The notes beneath the pieces were generated by a model. It did no database searches and was not told where the DNA came from. It worked only from the letters and a program-made list of their open reading frames with translations. Position numbers and translations under genes: made by a program. Below, in pieces: positions 18,176 to 26,952 of a stretch of DNA of 64,000 bases (position 1 is the first letter of the stretch; each line of letters begins with the position of its first letter). Origin of the DNA: Devosia algicola (GTDB lineage Bacteria; Pseudomonadota; Alphaproteobacteria; Rhizobiales; Devosiaceae); NCBI RefSeq assembly GCF_028816455.1, contig NZ_CP118246.1:1426001-1490000 (forward strand), written 5' to 3'.

Positions 18176-18629
18176 TGCGTTCCTTGGTTTCAGCACTCGC
18201 GATCGGCCTCGTTTTTGGCGCCGGCATCATTATCTCCGGCATGAGCAACCCGGCCAAGGTACTCAATTTTTTCGACCTTGCCGGCACTTGGGACCCCAGC
18301 CTGTTGCTGGTCATGACCTCCGCCCTTGTCGTGACACTCGTCGGCTATAGTTGGGTTTTCAAACGTCCGGCGCCCCTGTTCGATGTCAGGTTTCACCTGC
18401 CCACGCGCCGCGATCTGGACCTGCCCCTTGTCGGGGGGCGGCGCTTTTCGGCATCGGTTGGGGACTATCTGGCTTCTGCCCCGGTGGGGCGATACCGGCC
18501 CTTGGTCTTGGTGAGCCCGTTGCCTTCTTGTTTGTCGACGCAATGCTTGTGACTATGCTGCTTGTCAATCGCGTGCGCAGATTGCGATCCGCAAACGTCA
18601 AACTCGTTCCGCAACCCTCGCACAATTGA
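18175..18629 (+). CDS. YeeE/YedE family membrane protein, second half of pair (PmpB-like), one frameshift
   Basis: About 151 residues when corrected; four membrane helices, the motif 'GMSNPAKVLNFFDLAG' and 'GFCPGGAIPALGLG' near the end, as in PmpB partners. The frame breaks in the G6 run at 18433-18438: one more G gives '[20 protein letters not shown]', the family sequence. As written the protein would end at 18552 with an unrelated tail. The start overlaps the stop of the first half and the stop is 11 bases before the metallo-hydrolase gene. Confidence 0.82.
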
Positions 18630-18640
18630 AAGGAAGCAAA

Positions 18641-19543
18641 ATGACCACGCCACAGTCGATATCTTTTGTCCCTGACATGGCCACGAGCCCGGTTGTCGTG
18701 CCATTTTTCGACGCTCACACCAATACGATCAGCTACATCGTCAGGGATCCCGGCTCCAACGCCTGCGCTGTGATCGATTCCGTCATGGATTTTGACTACG
18801 CCGCTGGCAAGATGGCATTCGAAGGCGCCGATCAGATCATCGCGCATATCCGCGACCATAAATGGCAATTGGAATGGCTCATCGAAACCCATGTCCACGC
18901 CGATCATCTCTCCGCCGCTCCTTATATTCAGCAAGAACTCGGCGGCAAGCTCGGCATCGGCGACCAGATTTGCGTCGTCCAGGATACTTTTGGCAAGATT
19001 TTCAACGAGGGCACTGATTTTCAGCGCGACGGATCCCAATTTGATCGCCTGTTCAAAGAGGCCGACACCTATCAAATCGGCAATCTGACCGCCCATACCC
19101 TGTTTACGCCCGGACACACACCCGCCGACATGGTCCACATCATCGGCGACGCTGCCTTTGTCGGCGACACCCTGTTCATGCCTGACGGCGGTTCCGCCCG
19201 CGCCGATTTCCCCGGCGGCGATGCGCGTACACTCTACCGCTCCATTCAACGGCTCCTGCAATTGCCCGACAAAATGCGCTTGTTCATGTGCCATGACTAT
19301 GGCCCCAACGGCCGCGACATTCAGTGGGAAACCACCGTCGAGGCCGAGCGCGAACACAATATCCACGTTGGTCACGGCACCAACGAAGACGCCTTCGTTC
19401 AAATGCGCGAAGCCCGCGACAAGACCCTCTCCATGCCCAAGCTGATCATCCCCTCGCTTCAGGTCAACATGCGCGCCGGGAACCTGCCGCCAAAGGCCGA
19501 CAACGGCAAAACCTACCTCAAGGTGCCTATTAATACTCTATAA
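18641..19543 (+). CDS. blh: MBL-fold persulfide dioxygenase-like hydrolase (Blh)
   Basis: A 300-residue metallo-beta-lactamase-fold protein of the Blh/ETHE1 group, which oxidises glutathione persulfide to sulfite. The metal motif 'THVHADH' puts His at 84, 86 and 89 and Asp at 88; a further His is in 'TPGHTPADM', an Asp in 'GDTLFMPDGG' and a His in 'MCHDYGPNG'. ATG 18641 has AAGGAAG upstream. It follows the YeeE-like pair in the BigR operon, which fits detoxification of sulfide or persulfide; the sulfite produced could leave through the TauE/SafE protein downstream. Confidence 0.9.
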   Translation: MTTPQSISFVPDMATSPVVVPFFDAHTNTISYIVRDPGSNACAVIDSVMDFDYAAGKMAFEGADQIIAHIRDHKWQLEWLIETHVHADHLSAAPYIQQELGGKLGIGDQICVVQDTFGKIFNEGTDFQRDGSQFDRLFKEADTYQIGNLTAHTLFTPGHTPADMVHIIGDAAFVGDTLFMPDGGSARADFPGGDARTLYRSIQRLLQLPDKMRLFMCHDYGPNGRDIQWETTVEAEREHNIHVGHGTNEDAFVQMREARDKTLSMPKLIIPSLQVNMRAGNLPPKADNGKTYLKVPINTL

Positions 19544-19682
19544 TATAACACTGAATCATAAGTAGTTTTACCAATAGTCAATGCCGCGACGTCCGACCCA
19601 GATCCCGCGTCGAGGTCATAATCAGGCTCTCGCCCCGGCAGCCTCAATCAGGCCGCTCGATAGCCAAACCGAAGGCCTCGTC

Positions 19683-20468
19683 ATGCTCCTTGAGCCGTTC
19701 CAGTACATATTGGGTGTCTTGTCGGGCAGCCTCGTCGGCTTCACCCTCGGCCTGTTTGGTGGCGGCGGCTCGATCCTTGCCGTCCCGCTAATGGTCTATG
19801 TCGTCGGCGTGCCCGTTCCCCATATCGCCATCGGCACCAGCGCTTTCGCTGTAGCCGCCAATGCCGCGATGAATCTGGTCTCCCATGCGCGCCGTGGCAA
19901 TGTCATCTGGCGTTGCGCCGCCATGTTCACCGTTGCCGGTGTTTTTGGTGCCTTATTCGGCTCACTGTTAGGCAAGGCCATTGACGGTCAAAAACTATTA
20001 TTCCTGTTTGCCCTGCTCATGGTCGTGGTTGGCGGTCTGATGTTCCGCTCCCGCCGTGATGTCGGCACACCCGGGGTTTCCTGCAATCGCGAAAAAGCGC
20101 CCAAAGTGCTCGGCCTTGGTGGCCTGACCGGCGCCTTTTCCGGCTTTTTCGGCATCGGTGGCGGCTTCTTAATTGTACCCGGCCTCGTCGCCTCCACCGG
20201 CATGCCCATGCTCAACGCCATTGGCTCCTCACTGGTCGCCGTCACCGCTTTCGGCCTCACCACGGCACTTAGCTACGCTTTTTCCGGTCTTGTCGACTGG
20301 CCACTCGCCGGTGTCTTCATTGGTGGCGGCCTGATTGGGGGCATTTTGGGAACGCGTACTGCCGTCATGCTTTCTACAAGGAAGGGCGTGCTGAACATGG
20401 CCTTTGCCGGCCTTGTCATTCTCGTCGCCATTTACATGGCCGCCAAAACCTTCATCGCCTTTCTGTAG
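19683..20468 (+). CDS. TauE/SafE family sulfite/sulfonate exporter
   Basis: A 261-residue inner-membrane protein with about eight helices in two similar halves: 'GFTLGLFGGGGSILAVPLM' and 'GAFSGFFGIGGGFLIVPGL' are the repeated Gly-rich signatures. The family exports sulfite, sulfoacetate or similar anions. ATG 19683 gives the normal start; the frame upstream of it is not membrane-like. It is the third step of the BigR operon and 17 bases before the DUF302 gene. Confidence 0.9.
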   Translation: MLLEPFQYILGVLSGSLVGFTLGLFGGGGSILAVPLMVYVVGVPVPHIAIGTSAFAVAANAAMNLVSHARRGNVIWRCAAMFTVAGVFGALFGSLLGKAIDGQKLLFLFALLMVVVGGLMFRSRRDVGTPGVSCNREKAPKVLGLGGLTGAFSGFFGIGGGFLIVPGLVASTGMPMLNAIGSSLVAVTAFGLTTALSYAFSGLVDWPLAGVFIGGGLIGGILGTRTAVMLSTRKGVLNMAFAGLVILVAIYMAAKTFIAFL

Positions 20469-20485
20469 TCGCCCAAGGAATTCAA

Positions 20486-20872
20486 ATGTATACCTTCAAC
20501 ACAACACTCATCGACACCGATTTCGCCACCGCGGTCACCCGTACACGAGACGCACTGGCGGCCGAGGGCTTTGGCGTGCTCACCGAAATCGACGTTCAAA
20601 AAACCATGAAGGCCAAACTCGAGGCTGACATGCCCGCTTACCTGATATTGGGTGCCTGCAACCCCAAAATGGCGCTCGAAGCCATCAAGATCGAGCCGCG
20701 CGTCGGCGCCATGCTGCCCTGCAATGTTATCGTGCGCCAACTCGACGGCAATAAGATCGAGGTCAGCGCCATCGACCCGGTCGCATCCATGTCCGCCATA
20801 AAAAATGCCGAACTGCAAAATGTCGCCGGTCAGGTCCGCGATATGCTCGCTTCGGTTATTAAAGCCATCTGA
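20486..20872 (+). CDS. DUF302 domain protein
   Basis: A 128-residue soluble protein with the DUF302 marks 'GFGVLTEIDVQKTMKAKL', 'LGACNPKMALEAI' and 'GAMLPCNVIV'. DUF302 proteins often occur with sulfur-oxidation or reactive-sulfur genes; their activity is unknown. The two conserved Cys could bind sulfane sulfur (inference). Last gene of the BigR operon. Confidence 0.88.
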   Translation: MYTFNTTLIDTDFATAVTRTRDALAAEGFGVLTEIDVQKTMKAKLEADMPAYLILGACNPKMALEAIKIEPRVGAMLPCNVIVRQLDGNKIEVSAIDPVASMSAIKNAELQNVAGQVRDMLASVIKAI

Positions 20873-20883
20873 CGCACACTTGT

Positions 20884-22803
20884 TCAGGCGCTGGCCTCAT
20901 CCAGCACCCGCCCCCGCAGGGGCGCAATTGCCCCTGCTGCGGTGACCCATGGCGTGTCATATGACGGCGCCTGCGCAAACCGCGTCATGCCAAACCGCAG
21001 GCGCACGCTGGCACCCGGCTCCAGCCGAACCCGCACCCAGCGCCCATCTACCGGCACAGGTGCGCCATCCTCGCCAACGGCTTCGACCGTAGTAAACTGG
21101 TGCTCACCAAATACGCCAGCCTGCACGATCACCTCGCGCGCGCTGACCATATCGGTATTGCACAACACAATATCGGCACTATTCGCCCCCAGCTTATCGA
21201 CCAGCGCTGCCACACCCGGTGGCAGCCCCGGCTGCTGGGTGTCTGCGTCAAAATAGCGGAACCGCGCATGCTGCAACCCGCCATGATAGACATGCATCGG
21301 CCCGCCCAGCGTCAGTTGCGCCAACCCCTCGACAATCATCGGCGTTAATTGTTGCCACATATGGATGGTCATCGATTCCCGATAATGATCCATGGTTAGC
21401 GGGTCATTTTCCGGCTTTCTGAAATTCTCGATCTGGCTGGCGATCGTCGTCAGATTGGCCTCAAGCAGCTTTTCAGGATAGCTTTCGTCCCGGCCCCGCA
21501 TGAACCTGAACCACTGCGCCGTGTTGCCGTTGAACCCCATATGGCCGCCATTGGTCACGCCGTAGCCATTGTAGGCCGGATTGACATTATCGAAATATTC
21601 ACCCGACCAGCCGCGCTCCGCCCGCTCGGCATCGGCCTCGTCCATCGACAGGTTCCAAAGATATACCGCATACATTGGATGGACCCGCCGATAGTCGCGC
21701 CACCCCTCATCATAGTGCCGGTTCGGCACCACCCAGTGCCCGTTGTCGTCCTTGCCCAGCGACCAGAGCATGTCGATCTGCCCACGCGCCAGATCCAACT
21801 TGCCCATATCGCCGGTCAGCGCTGCCGCATTGCAGCACGCCACGCACAGTGGCTCCTGGATCGAAAACGAACCGTGCGGCCAGCGCCAGCCATAATAGCC
21901 GCCCCACCATTTCCCACCATTATATTCGCCAATTTCGCCCGACAGCCCGATATTGTCGGGAATGATGCCGCCATTGCGCGCCGTGCGCTCCTCCCAGGCC
22001 GCCAGATAATTCAGCACCCACTCGCGGTACTTTTCCTCCCCGCCATACAAGAATGCATGGGTCATCAGCGAGGTTGCCGTCAGGCTGAGCGGTACATCGC
22101 CACGGGATTGGCGGCTATTTATCCGCTCCAATATCGCCGCATAAGTTGCGTCATCCGACCAGGGTGTCTTGGCGGCATAACGATCAATCCCCGGCAAATC
22201 TTCAAATGGCGGCAGGTAATTGTCGAGAATTTCCCGATGCGTCGACCAGTCCTCGCCCGTCTGGACCCAACGCGGCCCGCGACTGCCGGTGATCGGCGAT
22301 TGGATCAGGCGCTTTTCAACGTCATAATTGGCCGCTTCCGTGTCCTCGCCATTGTAAAAACCGGCAAACCGCCGGGCCCGTTGCCGGTCCTTGGGCACGG
22401 CCGGATCAGCCAATCCAAAGAAATAGAAGAACAGATTGCTCTCGCCGTGATGCATCCAGTCATAATAGGCATCGAACTCGCGATGTATTTGCCCATATTC
22501 GGTCCATTGCCAGGTGATCCCGTCCCAAATGGTCCGCGACCGCTCATAAACTTCCTTGCTGCCCCCCAGCGCATAATAGAGCGGCATGTTCATGAACCCC
22601 TCATAGGGATCGTCCGACCCATCCATGCCCGGCCATTCTTCCCGCCAGATCAGCGTGCCGTCGCTACGGGTATAGCGATCGGCAAACTCTATCGCTGCAA
22701 CGTCGAGCGTAGCAAATATTTGGCGCTGCAGCAGCGCCCATTTCGGCAAATCGTGCCGCTGCCGGGCGTGGATCCGGGGCATCTCGTCGCTGGGGTTGGT
22801 CAT
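20884..22803 (-). CDS. Unrecognised 639-residue protein, possible alpha/alpha-barrel sugar enzyme
   Basis: A large soluble protein without signal peptide or membrane segment. It is very rich in Trp, Tyr and Gly and has repeated helix-like blocks (residues 60-450), with 'GEYNGGKWWGGYYGWRW', 'CNAAALTGDMGKLDLARGQ' and 'NGYGVTNGGHMGFNGNT'. The pattern suggests an (alpha/alpha)n barrel of the kind used by polysaccharide lyases and unsaturated-uronyl hydrolases, followed by a beta-rich tail (520-639, 'WVRVRLEPGASVRLRFG'). I do not recognise the family. It is 4 bases after an enolase gene and ends a long importer operon, so a cytoplasmic step on an imported oligomer is likely. Confidence 0.7.
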   Translation of the reverse strand: MTNPSDEMPRIHARQRHDLPKWALLQRQIFATLDVAAIEFADRYTRSDGTLIWREEWPGMDGSDDPYEGFMNMPLYYALGGSKEVYERSRTIWDGITWQWTEYGQIHREFDAYYDWMHHGESNLFFYFFGLADPAVPKDRQRARRFAGFYNGEDTEAANYDVEKRLIQSPITGSRGPRWVQTGEDWSTHREILDNYLPPFEDLPGIDRYAAKTPWSDDATYAAILERINSRQSRGDVPLSLTATSLMTHAFLYGGEEKYREWVLNYLAAWEERTARNGGIIPDNIGLSGEIGEYNGGKWWGGYYGWRWPHGSFSIQEPLCVACCNAAALTGDMGKLDLARGQIDMLWSLGKDDNGHWVVPNRHYDEGWRDYRRVHPMYAVYLWNLSMDEADAERAERGWSGEYFDNVNPAYNGYGVTNGGHMGFNGNTAQWFRFMRGRDESYPEKLLEANLTTIASQIENFRKPENDPLTMDHYRESMTIHMWQQLTPMIVEGLAQLTLGGPMHVYHGGLQHARFRYFDADTQQPGLPPGVAALVDKLGANSADIVLCNTDMVSAREVIVQAGVFGEHQFTTVEAVGEDGAPVPVDGRWVRVRLEPGASVRLRFGMTRFAQAPSYDTPWVTAAGAIAPLRGRVLDEASA

Positions 22804-22807
22804 GACT

Positions 22808-23977
22808 TTACTCGTACACTGCCTTGCCGGTTTCGTTCTTTTTCAGCCAATCCCAATTGATGTTGATCCCCAACCCCGGGCCCTCGGGTACCGGTACACA
22901 GCCATTGGCATCCACCGCGTCCAGATCATCAGAATAATCGTCGGCAAAGATCGGGCATTGCGCCTTGGGCCCGGCGACCTTGGGATTGACCAGCCCGAGT
23001 TCATAATAATTGGTATTGCGAATGGCCGACATGCAGTGGCGGGGCGCATGGCCCGGCGCATGGATTTCGCAATCCACCCCAAAACCTTCTGCCACATGAG
23101 CCAGCTTCATGACCCCGGTTATGCCACCGTCATAATCGACATCAGCGCGCACATAGTCTGTGCCCTCGGCAATCAACTGATCAACCCGCAACTCAATGCC
23201 GCGCACATGCTCGCCCAAAAGAATTGGTGTCTTGATGATCTGGCGCAGTTTCTTGTGCGCATAGGCCGAGTGGCCACCATCCTTGTAGGGGTCCTCGTAC
23301 CAGAAATAATTGGCTTCGTCGCAGGCCTTACCGACCTTGAGTGCATCGCTCCAGTTTTCATATTCGCAGCCCGGATCGATCATCAGATCCATGCCATCGC
23401 CGACCGCCTTGCGGGTCGCCAGAACAGCCGCCACTTCGCGCTCGATCGGGCCATGTCCCCAGCCATGAATCTTGTAGGCCGGATAGCCCATTTCCTTGCA
23501 TTGCAGCGCAAAATCGCCAAATGCTTCAGGACTATCCAGCCCCCCATTGTCATCGCCATGATAGGTCGAGGCGTAGGCGGGCAATTTTGTGCGCCAACCG
23601 CCGAGCATTTCCGAAATCGAGGCGCCATAGACCTTGCCCGCAATGTCCCATAGCGCGCAATCGATCGGCCCCATGCCAAAGCGGTCATGCTTGCGCAGGG
23701 CGCGTTTTAGGTCATTCCATATGACTTCGCGGTGCAGCGCGTTCTTGCCGATCAAATAGCGTGCCGCCATCGCCACTTGCGCATAGGAAACACCTACCCC
23801 ACCGACATATTCGCCCGTTATGCCTGCCTCGGTTTCGATGGTGAACACATAGTCGGTGTGCTCAGTCTTAGCACCCTTGAGGTAGACATTATTGAAGCCG
23901 TTATAGTCGACCCCGAGGTCGCGTTGCTGCCATTTATATTCGTGCACCGTCAGGCGCTTGATGCGCAGATCTTTCAT
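22808..23977 (-). CDS. Mandelate racemase/muconate lactonizing enzyme family protein
   Basis: A 389-residue enolase-superfamily member. Barrel marks: 'YKIHGWGHGP' (Lys-x-His), 'LMIDPGCEYEN' (Asp ligand), 'WYEDPYKDGG', 'LLGEHVRGIE' and 'EIHAPGHAPRH'. The Lys-x-His and late His residues set it in the same branch as the enzyme at 32627-33752. Reaction likely dehydration or epimerisation of a sugar acid; substrate unknown. It follows the ABC ATPase gene by 19 bases and precedes the 639-residue protein. Confidence 0.87.
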   Translation of the reverse strand: MKDLRIKRLTVHEYKWQQRDLGVDYNGFNNVYLKGAKTEHTDYVFTIETEAGITGEYVGGVGVSYAQVAMAARYLIGKNALHREVIWNDLKRALRKHDRFGMGPIDCALWDIAGKVYGASISEMLGGWRTKLPAYASTYHGDDNGGLDSPEAFGDFALQCKEMGYPAYKIHGWGHGPIEREVAAVLATRKAVGDGMDLMIDPGCEYENWSDALKVGKACDEANYFWYEDPYKDGGHSAYAHKKLRQIIKTPILLGEHVRGIELRVDQLIAEGTDYVRADVDYDGGITGVMKLAHVAEGFGVDCEIHAPGHAPRHCMSAIRNTNYYELGLVNPKVAGPKAQCPIFADDYSDDLDAVDANGCVPVPEGPGLGININWDWLKKNETGKAVYE

Positions 23978-23996
23978 TTGCTTTGCCTTTCAGGAT

Positions 23997-25073
23997 TTAT
24001 ATGCGATCGCCGGTTTCGGGATCGAACAGATTAAGCGCGGTTGTGTCGACACTCAGGGTCATGGGCTCGCCCGGATGCGGTCGCTCGCGCGAACCCAGTC
24101 GCGCCGAAATCATCTGCCCGCCAACGTCGAGCACCACCATCGTATCCGGTCCCGTCGGCTCCACCACATCGACAATACCCGTCAGTGCACTGGGCCCCGC
24201 GCCCTTGCTGAAGGTTTCCGGGCGAATGCCCGCCACCACCTTTTTGCCAACATAGGCGCTGGCTCCCTTTGCAACGCCCGACAGTTCAAGTGTCTCCTCG
24301 CCATGATGCAGCACCAGCTTGCCGTCCTGATTTTCTAGCGTGCCATTGAGAAAGTTCATCGTTGGCGAGCCAATAAACCCCGCCACGAACATATTGGCGG
24401 GTTGCTCATAAATGGTCTGGGGATCGGCCAGTTGCTGGATTACCCCGCCCTTCATCACCGCAACCTTGGTGCCCAAGGTCATGGCTTCGACCTGATCGTG
24501 GGTCACATAAACAACGCTGGTCCCCAACCGGTCATGCAGCCGCTTGATTTCGGTGCGCATCTCCACGCGCAATTTGGCATCAAGGTTCGAGAGTGGTTCA
24601 TCAAACAGGAACAGGTCTGGGTTGCGCACGATAGCCCGCCCCATGGCGACCCGCTGGCGCTGCCCACCCGAAAGCTGCCCCGGCTTGCGGTCGAGCAGAT
24701 GCGATATCTGCAACAGATCCGCCGCCCGGCCAATCGCATCCTCGCGACTGCTGGTGTCGACCCGGCGCATTTCCAGTCCGAAGCCAATATTGCGTCGCAC
24801 CGACATGGTTGGATAAAGCGCGTAGGATTGGAACACCATGGCGATGTTGCGATCCTTGGGATGAATATCGTTGACCGTCCGCTCCCCGATCACCACATCG
24901 CCGCCCGAGGATGGCTCCAGTCCGGCAATGATTGACAGCAATGTCGACTTTCCACATCCCGATGGTCCCAGCAGCACCAGAAAGCCGCCGTCCTCCAGCT
25001 CCAGATCAATATTGTGGAGCACTTCGACCGAGCCAAAGCTCTTGCGTACACCCTTGATGGAAAGTGTTGCCAT
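23997..25073 (-). CDS. Sugar ABC transporter ATP-binding protein (UgpC/MsmX type)
   Basis: A 358-residue ATPase. Walker A 'GPSGCGKST', Q-loop 'VFQSYALYP', signature '[17 protein letters not shown]', Walker B '[13 protein letters not shown]' and the TOBE/MalK regulatory domain after residue 235 ('FIGSPTMNFLNG'). It powers the importer formed with the two permeases and the binding protein upstream (25083-28203). Intact, 9 bases after the permease gene. Confidence 0.93.
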   Translation of the reverse strand: MATLSIKGVRKSFGSVEVLHNIDLELEDGGFLVLLGPSGCGKSTLLSIIAGLEPSSGGDVVIGERTVNDIHPKDRNIAMVFQSYALYPTMSVRRNIGFGLEMRRVDTSSREDAIGRAADLLQISHLLDRKPGQLSGGQRQRVAMGRAIVRNPDLFLFDEPLSNLDAKLRVEMRTEIKRLHDRLGTSVVYVTHDQVEAMTLGTKVAVMKGGVIQQLADPQTIYEQPANMFVAGFIGSPTMNFLNGTLENQDGKLVLHHGEETLELSGVAKGASAYVGKKVVAGIRPETFSKGAGPSALTGIVDVVEPTGPDTMVVLDVGGQMISARLGSRERPHPGEPMTLSVDTTALNLFDPETGDRI

Positions 25074-25082
25074 AGTGGGCTC

Positions 25083-25928
25083 CTAGCCTTTGACTGCGCC
25101 GGCGGTAATGCCGGCAACCATCGCCCGCTGCACAAAGGCAAACAGCACGATGACGGGGAGGATGGAAATAATGCCGCCAGCGGCCAGCATGCCCCATGGC
25201 AGCTGGAATTCGCCGACCATGAGTTGCAACCCAACCGGCCATGTGCGTGATCCCTGGCTGGTGGTCAGCATGAGCGCGAACAAATATTCGTTCCACGCGG
25301 CGATGCCGACAAACACCGCCGTTGCCAGAAGACCATTGCGCGCAATGGGAATGACAATTCGGAACATCGCCCCCAATCGCGTCGTCCCATCAATGCGCGC
25401 CGCACTTTCCAGTTCCTTGGGCGCCGCATCGAAAAAGCCCTTGAGCATCCACACGAACAGCGGCAGCAGAAAGCTGGTATAGGCAATTGCCAGCCCAATG
25501 GAGCTATCAAGCAGCCCCACTTGCCGCATGACGATAAACAGCGGCACGATCATCAGGACCGCCGGGAACATGCGCACAATAAGATAGGCCAGCATCAGCT
25601 GCGTGCGACCGCGAAAGTGAAAGCGGGAGAACGAATAGGCAGCAATGGTGCCGGTCAACATGCAGATCAACACCGTTACTGACGTCGTGATCAGACTGTT
25701 GACCACCAGCACCGGATAACCCGACTGGTTCCACAAATTGACATAGTGCTCAAAGGTGATCCGCGTCGGAATATAGATCATGTTCCGGGTCACGATATCT
25801 TCTTCCAGCTTGATTGAGGTCAGGAAGGTCCAGACAATCGGCGCAATACAGATGAATGCCAGAAAGATCAGCACAACATAACTGCCGATATCGAGGACCA
25901 GTTTTGAGCGTGAGCGTGCAACAGCCAT
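25083..25928 (-). CDS. Sugar ABC transporter permease (MalG type)
   Basis: A 281-residue inner-membrane protein with six helices. The EAA loop 'ELESAARIDGTTRLGAMFRIVIPIAR' contacts the ATPase. The long first periplasmic loop and short C-terminus mark the MalG (second permease) type. It is 3 bases from the partner permease gene. Confidence 0.92.
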   Translation of the reverse strand: MAVARSRSKLVLDIGSYVVLIFLAFICIAPIVWTFLTSIKLEEDIVTRNMIYIPTRITFEHYVNLWNQSGYPVLVVNSLITTSVTVLICMLTGTIAAYSFSRFHFRGRTQLMLAYLIVRMFPAVLMIVPLFIVMRQVGLLDSSIGLAIAYTSFLLPLFVWMLKGFFDAAPKELESAARIDGTTRLGAMFRIVIPIARNGLLATAVFVGIAAWNEYLFALMLTTSQGSRTWPVGLQLMVGEFQLPWGMLAAGGIISILPVIVLFAFVQRAMVAGITAGAVKG

Positions 25929-25931
25929 GGT

Positions 25932-26909
25932 TCAATCCTGATTGACTTTGGAGAGACGGACATAGACCCAGGCAAACATCATCAGCAGAATGAACATGAT
26001 GACCGAGAGCGCCCCGGCATAGCCGAAGTTGAAGTCTTTGTAGGCAGTCTGGAAGGCATAGAGCGACAGCACTTGTGTACTCCGCCCTGGCCCCCCGCTG
26101 GTCAGAATCAGCAGCAGGTCCGGCGAATTGACCAGGCCGATCACCCGCAAGATGACCGCAGCCGCGATCACTGTCTTGAGCATCGGCAGCGTGATCAGCC
26201 GTAACTGCGAGATCGATCCCGCCCCATCAATGTCCGCCGCCTTGTAGAGATCGGTCGGAATACCTTTGAGCCCCGCCAGCAGCAGCAGTGTGAAAAACGG
26301 AAAACTGTGCCAGGCCTCAACAATGATCGCCGCCGCCATCGCGGTTGATGGATCGGCAAACCAGGCCTTGTATCCACCCAGCAATCCCACCTTGACCAAA
26401 AGGTCGTTGATCACCCCAAGCCGCGGGTCGAGCATCAGCGCCCACATATGCCCCGCCACTACGTTGGGCAGGAAAAACGGTAACAGGATAAAGACAGCCA
26501 AAACCTTGGTGCCGGGCAGATTACGATTAAGTGCTAGCGCCGCGATCAGCCCGACACTGAACTCGATCGTCACCGCCGCCGTCACCCACACCGCCGTATT
26601 ACGCAGCGATATCCAGAATATCTGGTCCGACAGCATCCGTTGATAATGCTTGAGCAGCACCCAGTCCGTGCCCAGATCGGGCCGGTTCAACCGCATCTCC
26701 CGAAAACTCAGCTGAAAACCATAAAGCGTTGGATAGATCACCACGCCCATGATCAGCAGCGCGCTGGGCAACAGCAGCAGGTACATCCAGAACCGCGTTT
26801 CCGACAATTCGCCGATATAGCGCGCCGGATTGATCCGATCCCAGGTCGAGAGCGGTCTGGACGACGCCATAATGGATTGCGGATTGGAAGTCATGTCGGC
26901 TCCTGCCAT
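25932..26909 (-). CDS. Sugar ABC transporter permease (MalF type)
   Basis: A 325-residue membrane protein with six helices and the EAA loop 'DLYKAADIDGAGSISQLRLITLPML'. The N-terminal 35 residues before the first helix are polar. ATG 26894 ('MTSNPQ') in the same frame is an equally good start. Partner of the permease at 25083. Confidence 0.92.
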   Translation of the reverse strand: MAGADMTSNPQSIMASSRPLSTWDRINPARYIGELSETRFWMYLLLLPSALLIMGVVIYPTLYGFQLSFREMRLNRPDLGTDWVLLKHYQRMLSDQIFWISLRNTAVWVTAAVTIEFSVGLIAALALNRNLPGTKVLAVFILLPFFLPNVVAGHMWALMLDPRLGVINDLLVKVGLLGGYKAWFADPSTAMAAAIIVEAWHSFPFFTLLLLAGLKGIPTDLYKAADIDGAGSISQLRLITLPMLKTVIAAAVILRVIGLVNSPDLLLILTSGGPGRSTQVLSLYAFQTAYKDFNFGYAGALSVIMFILLMMFAWVYVRLSKVNQD

Positions 26910-26952
26910 TCAATCAGATTATGGGGCGGCCACGTTTGGCCGCCCCACACGG

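Noticed and set aside
21541..22860. 439-residue plus-strand frame opposite the 639-residue protein
   Set aside because: Ile/Pro/Arg-rich reading without recognisable domains, typical of an antisense shadow in moderately high-GC coding DNA; it also runs into the next gene's antisense.
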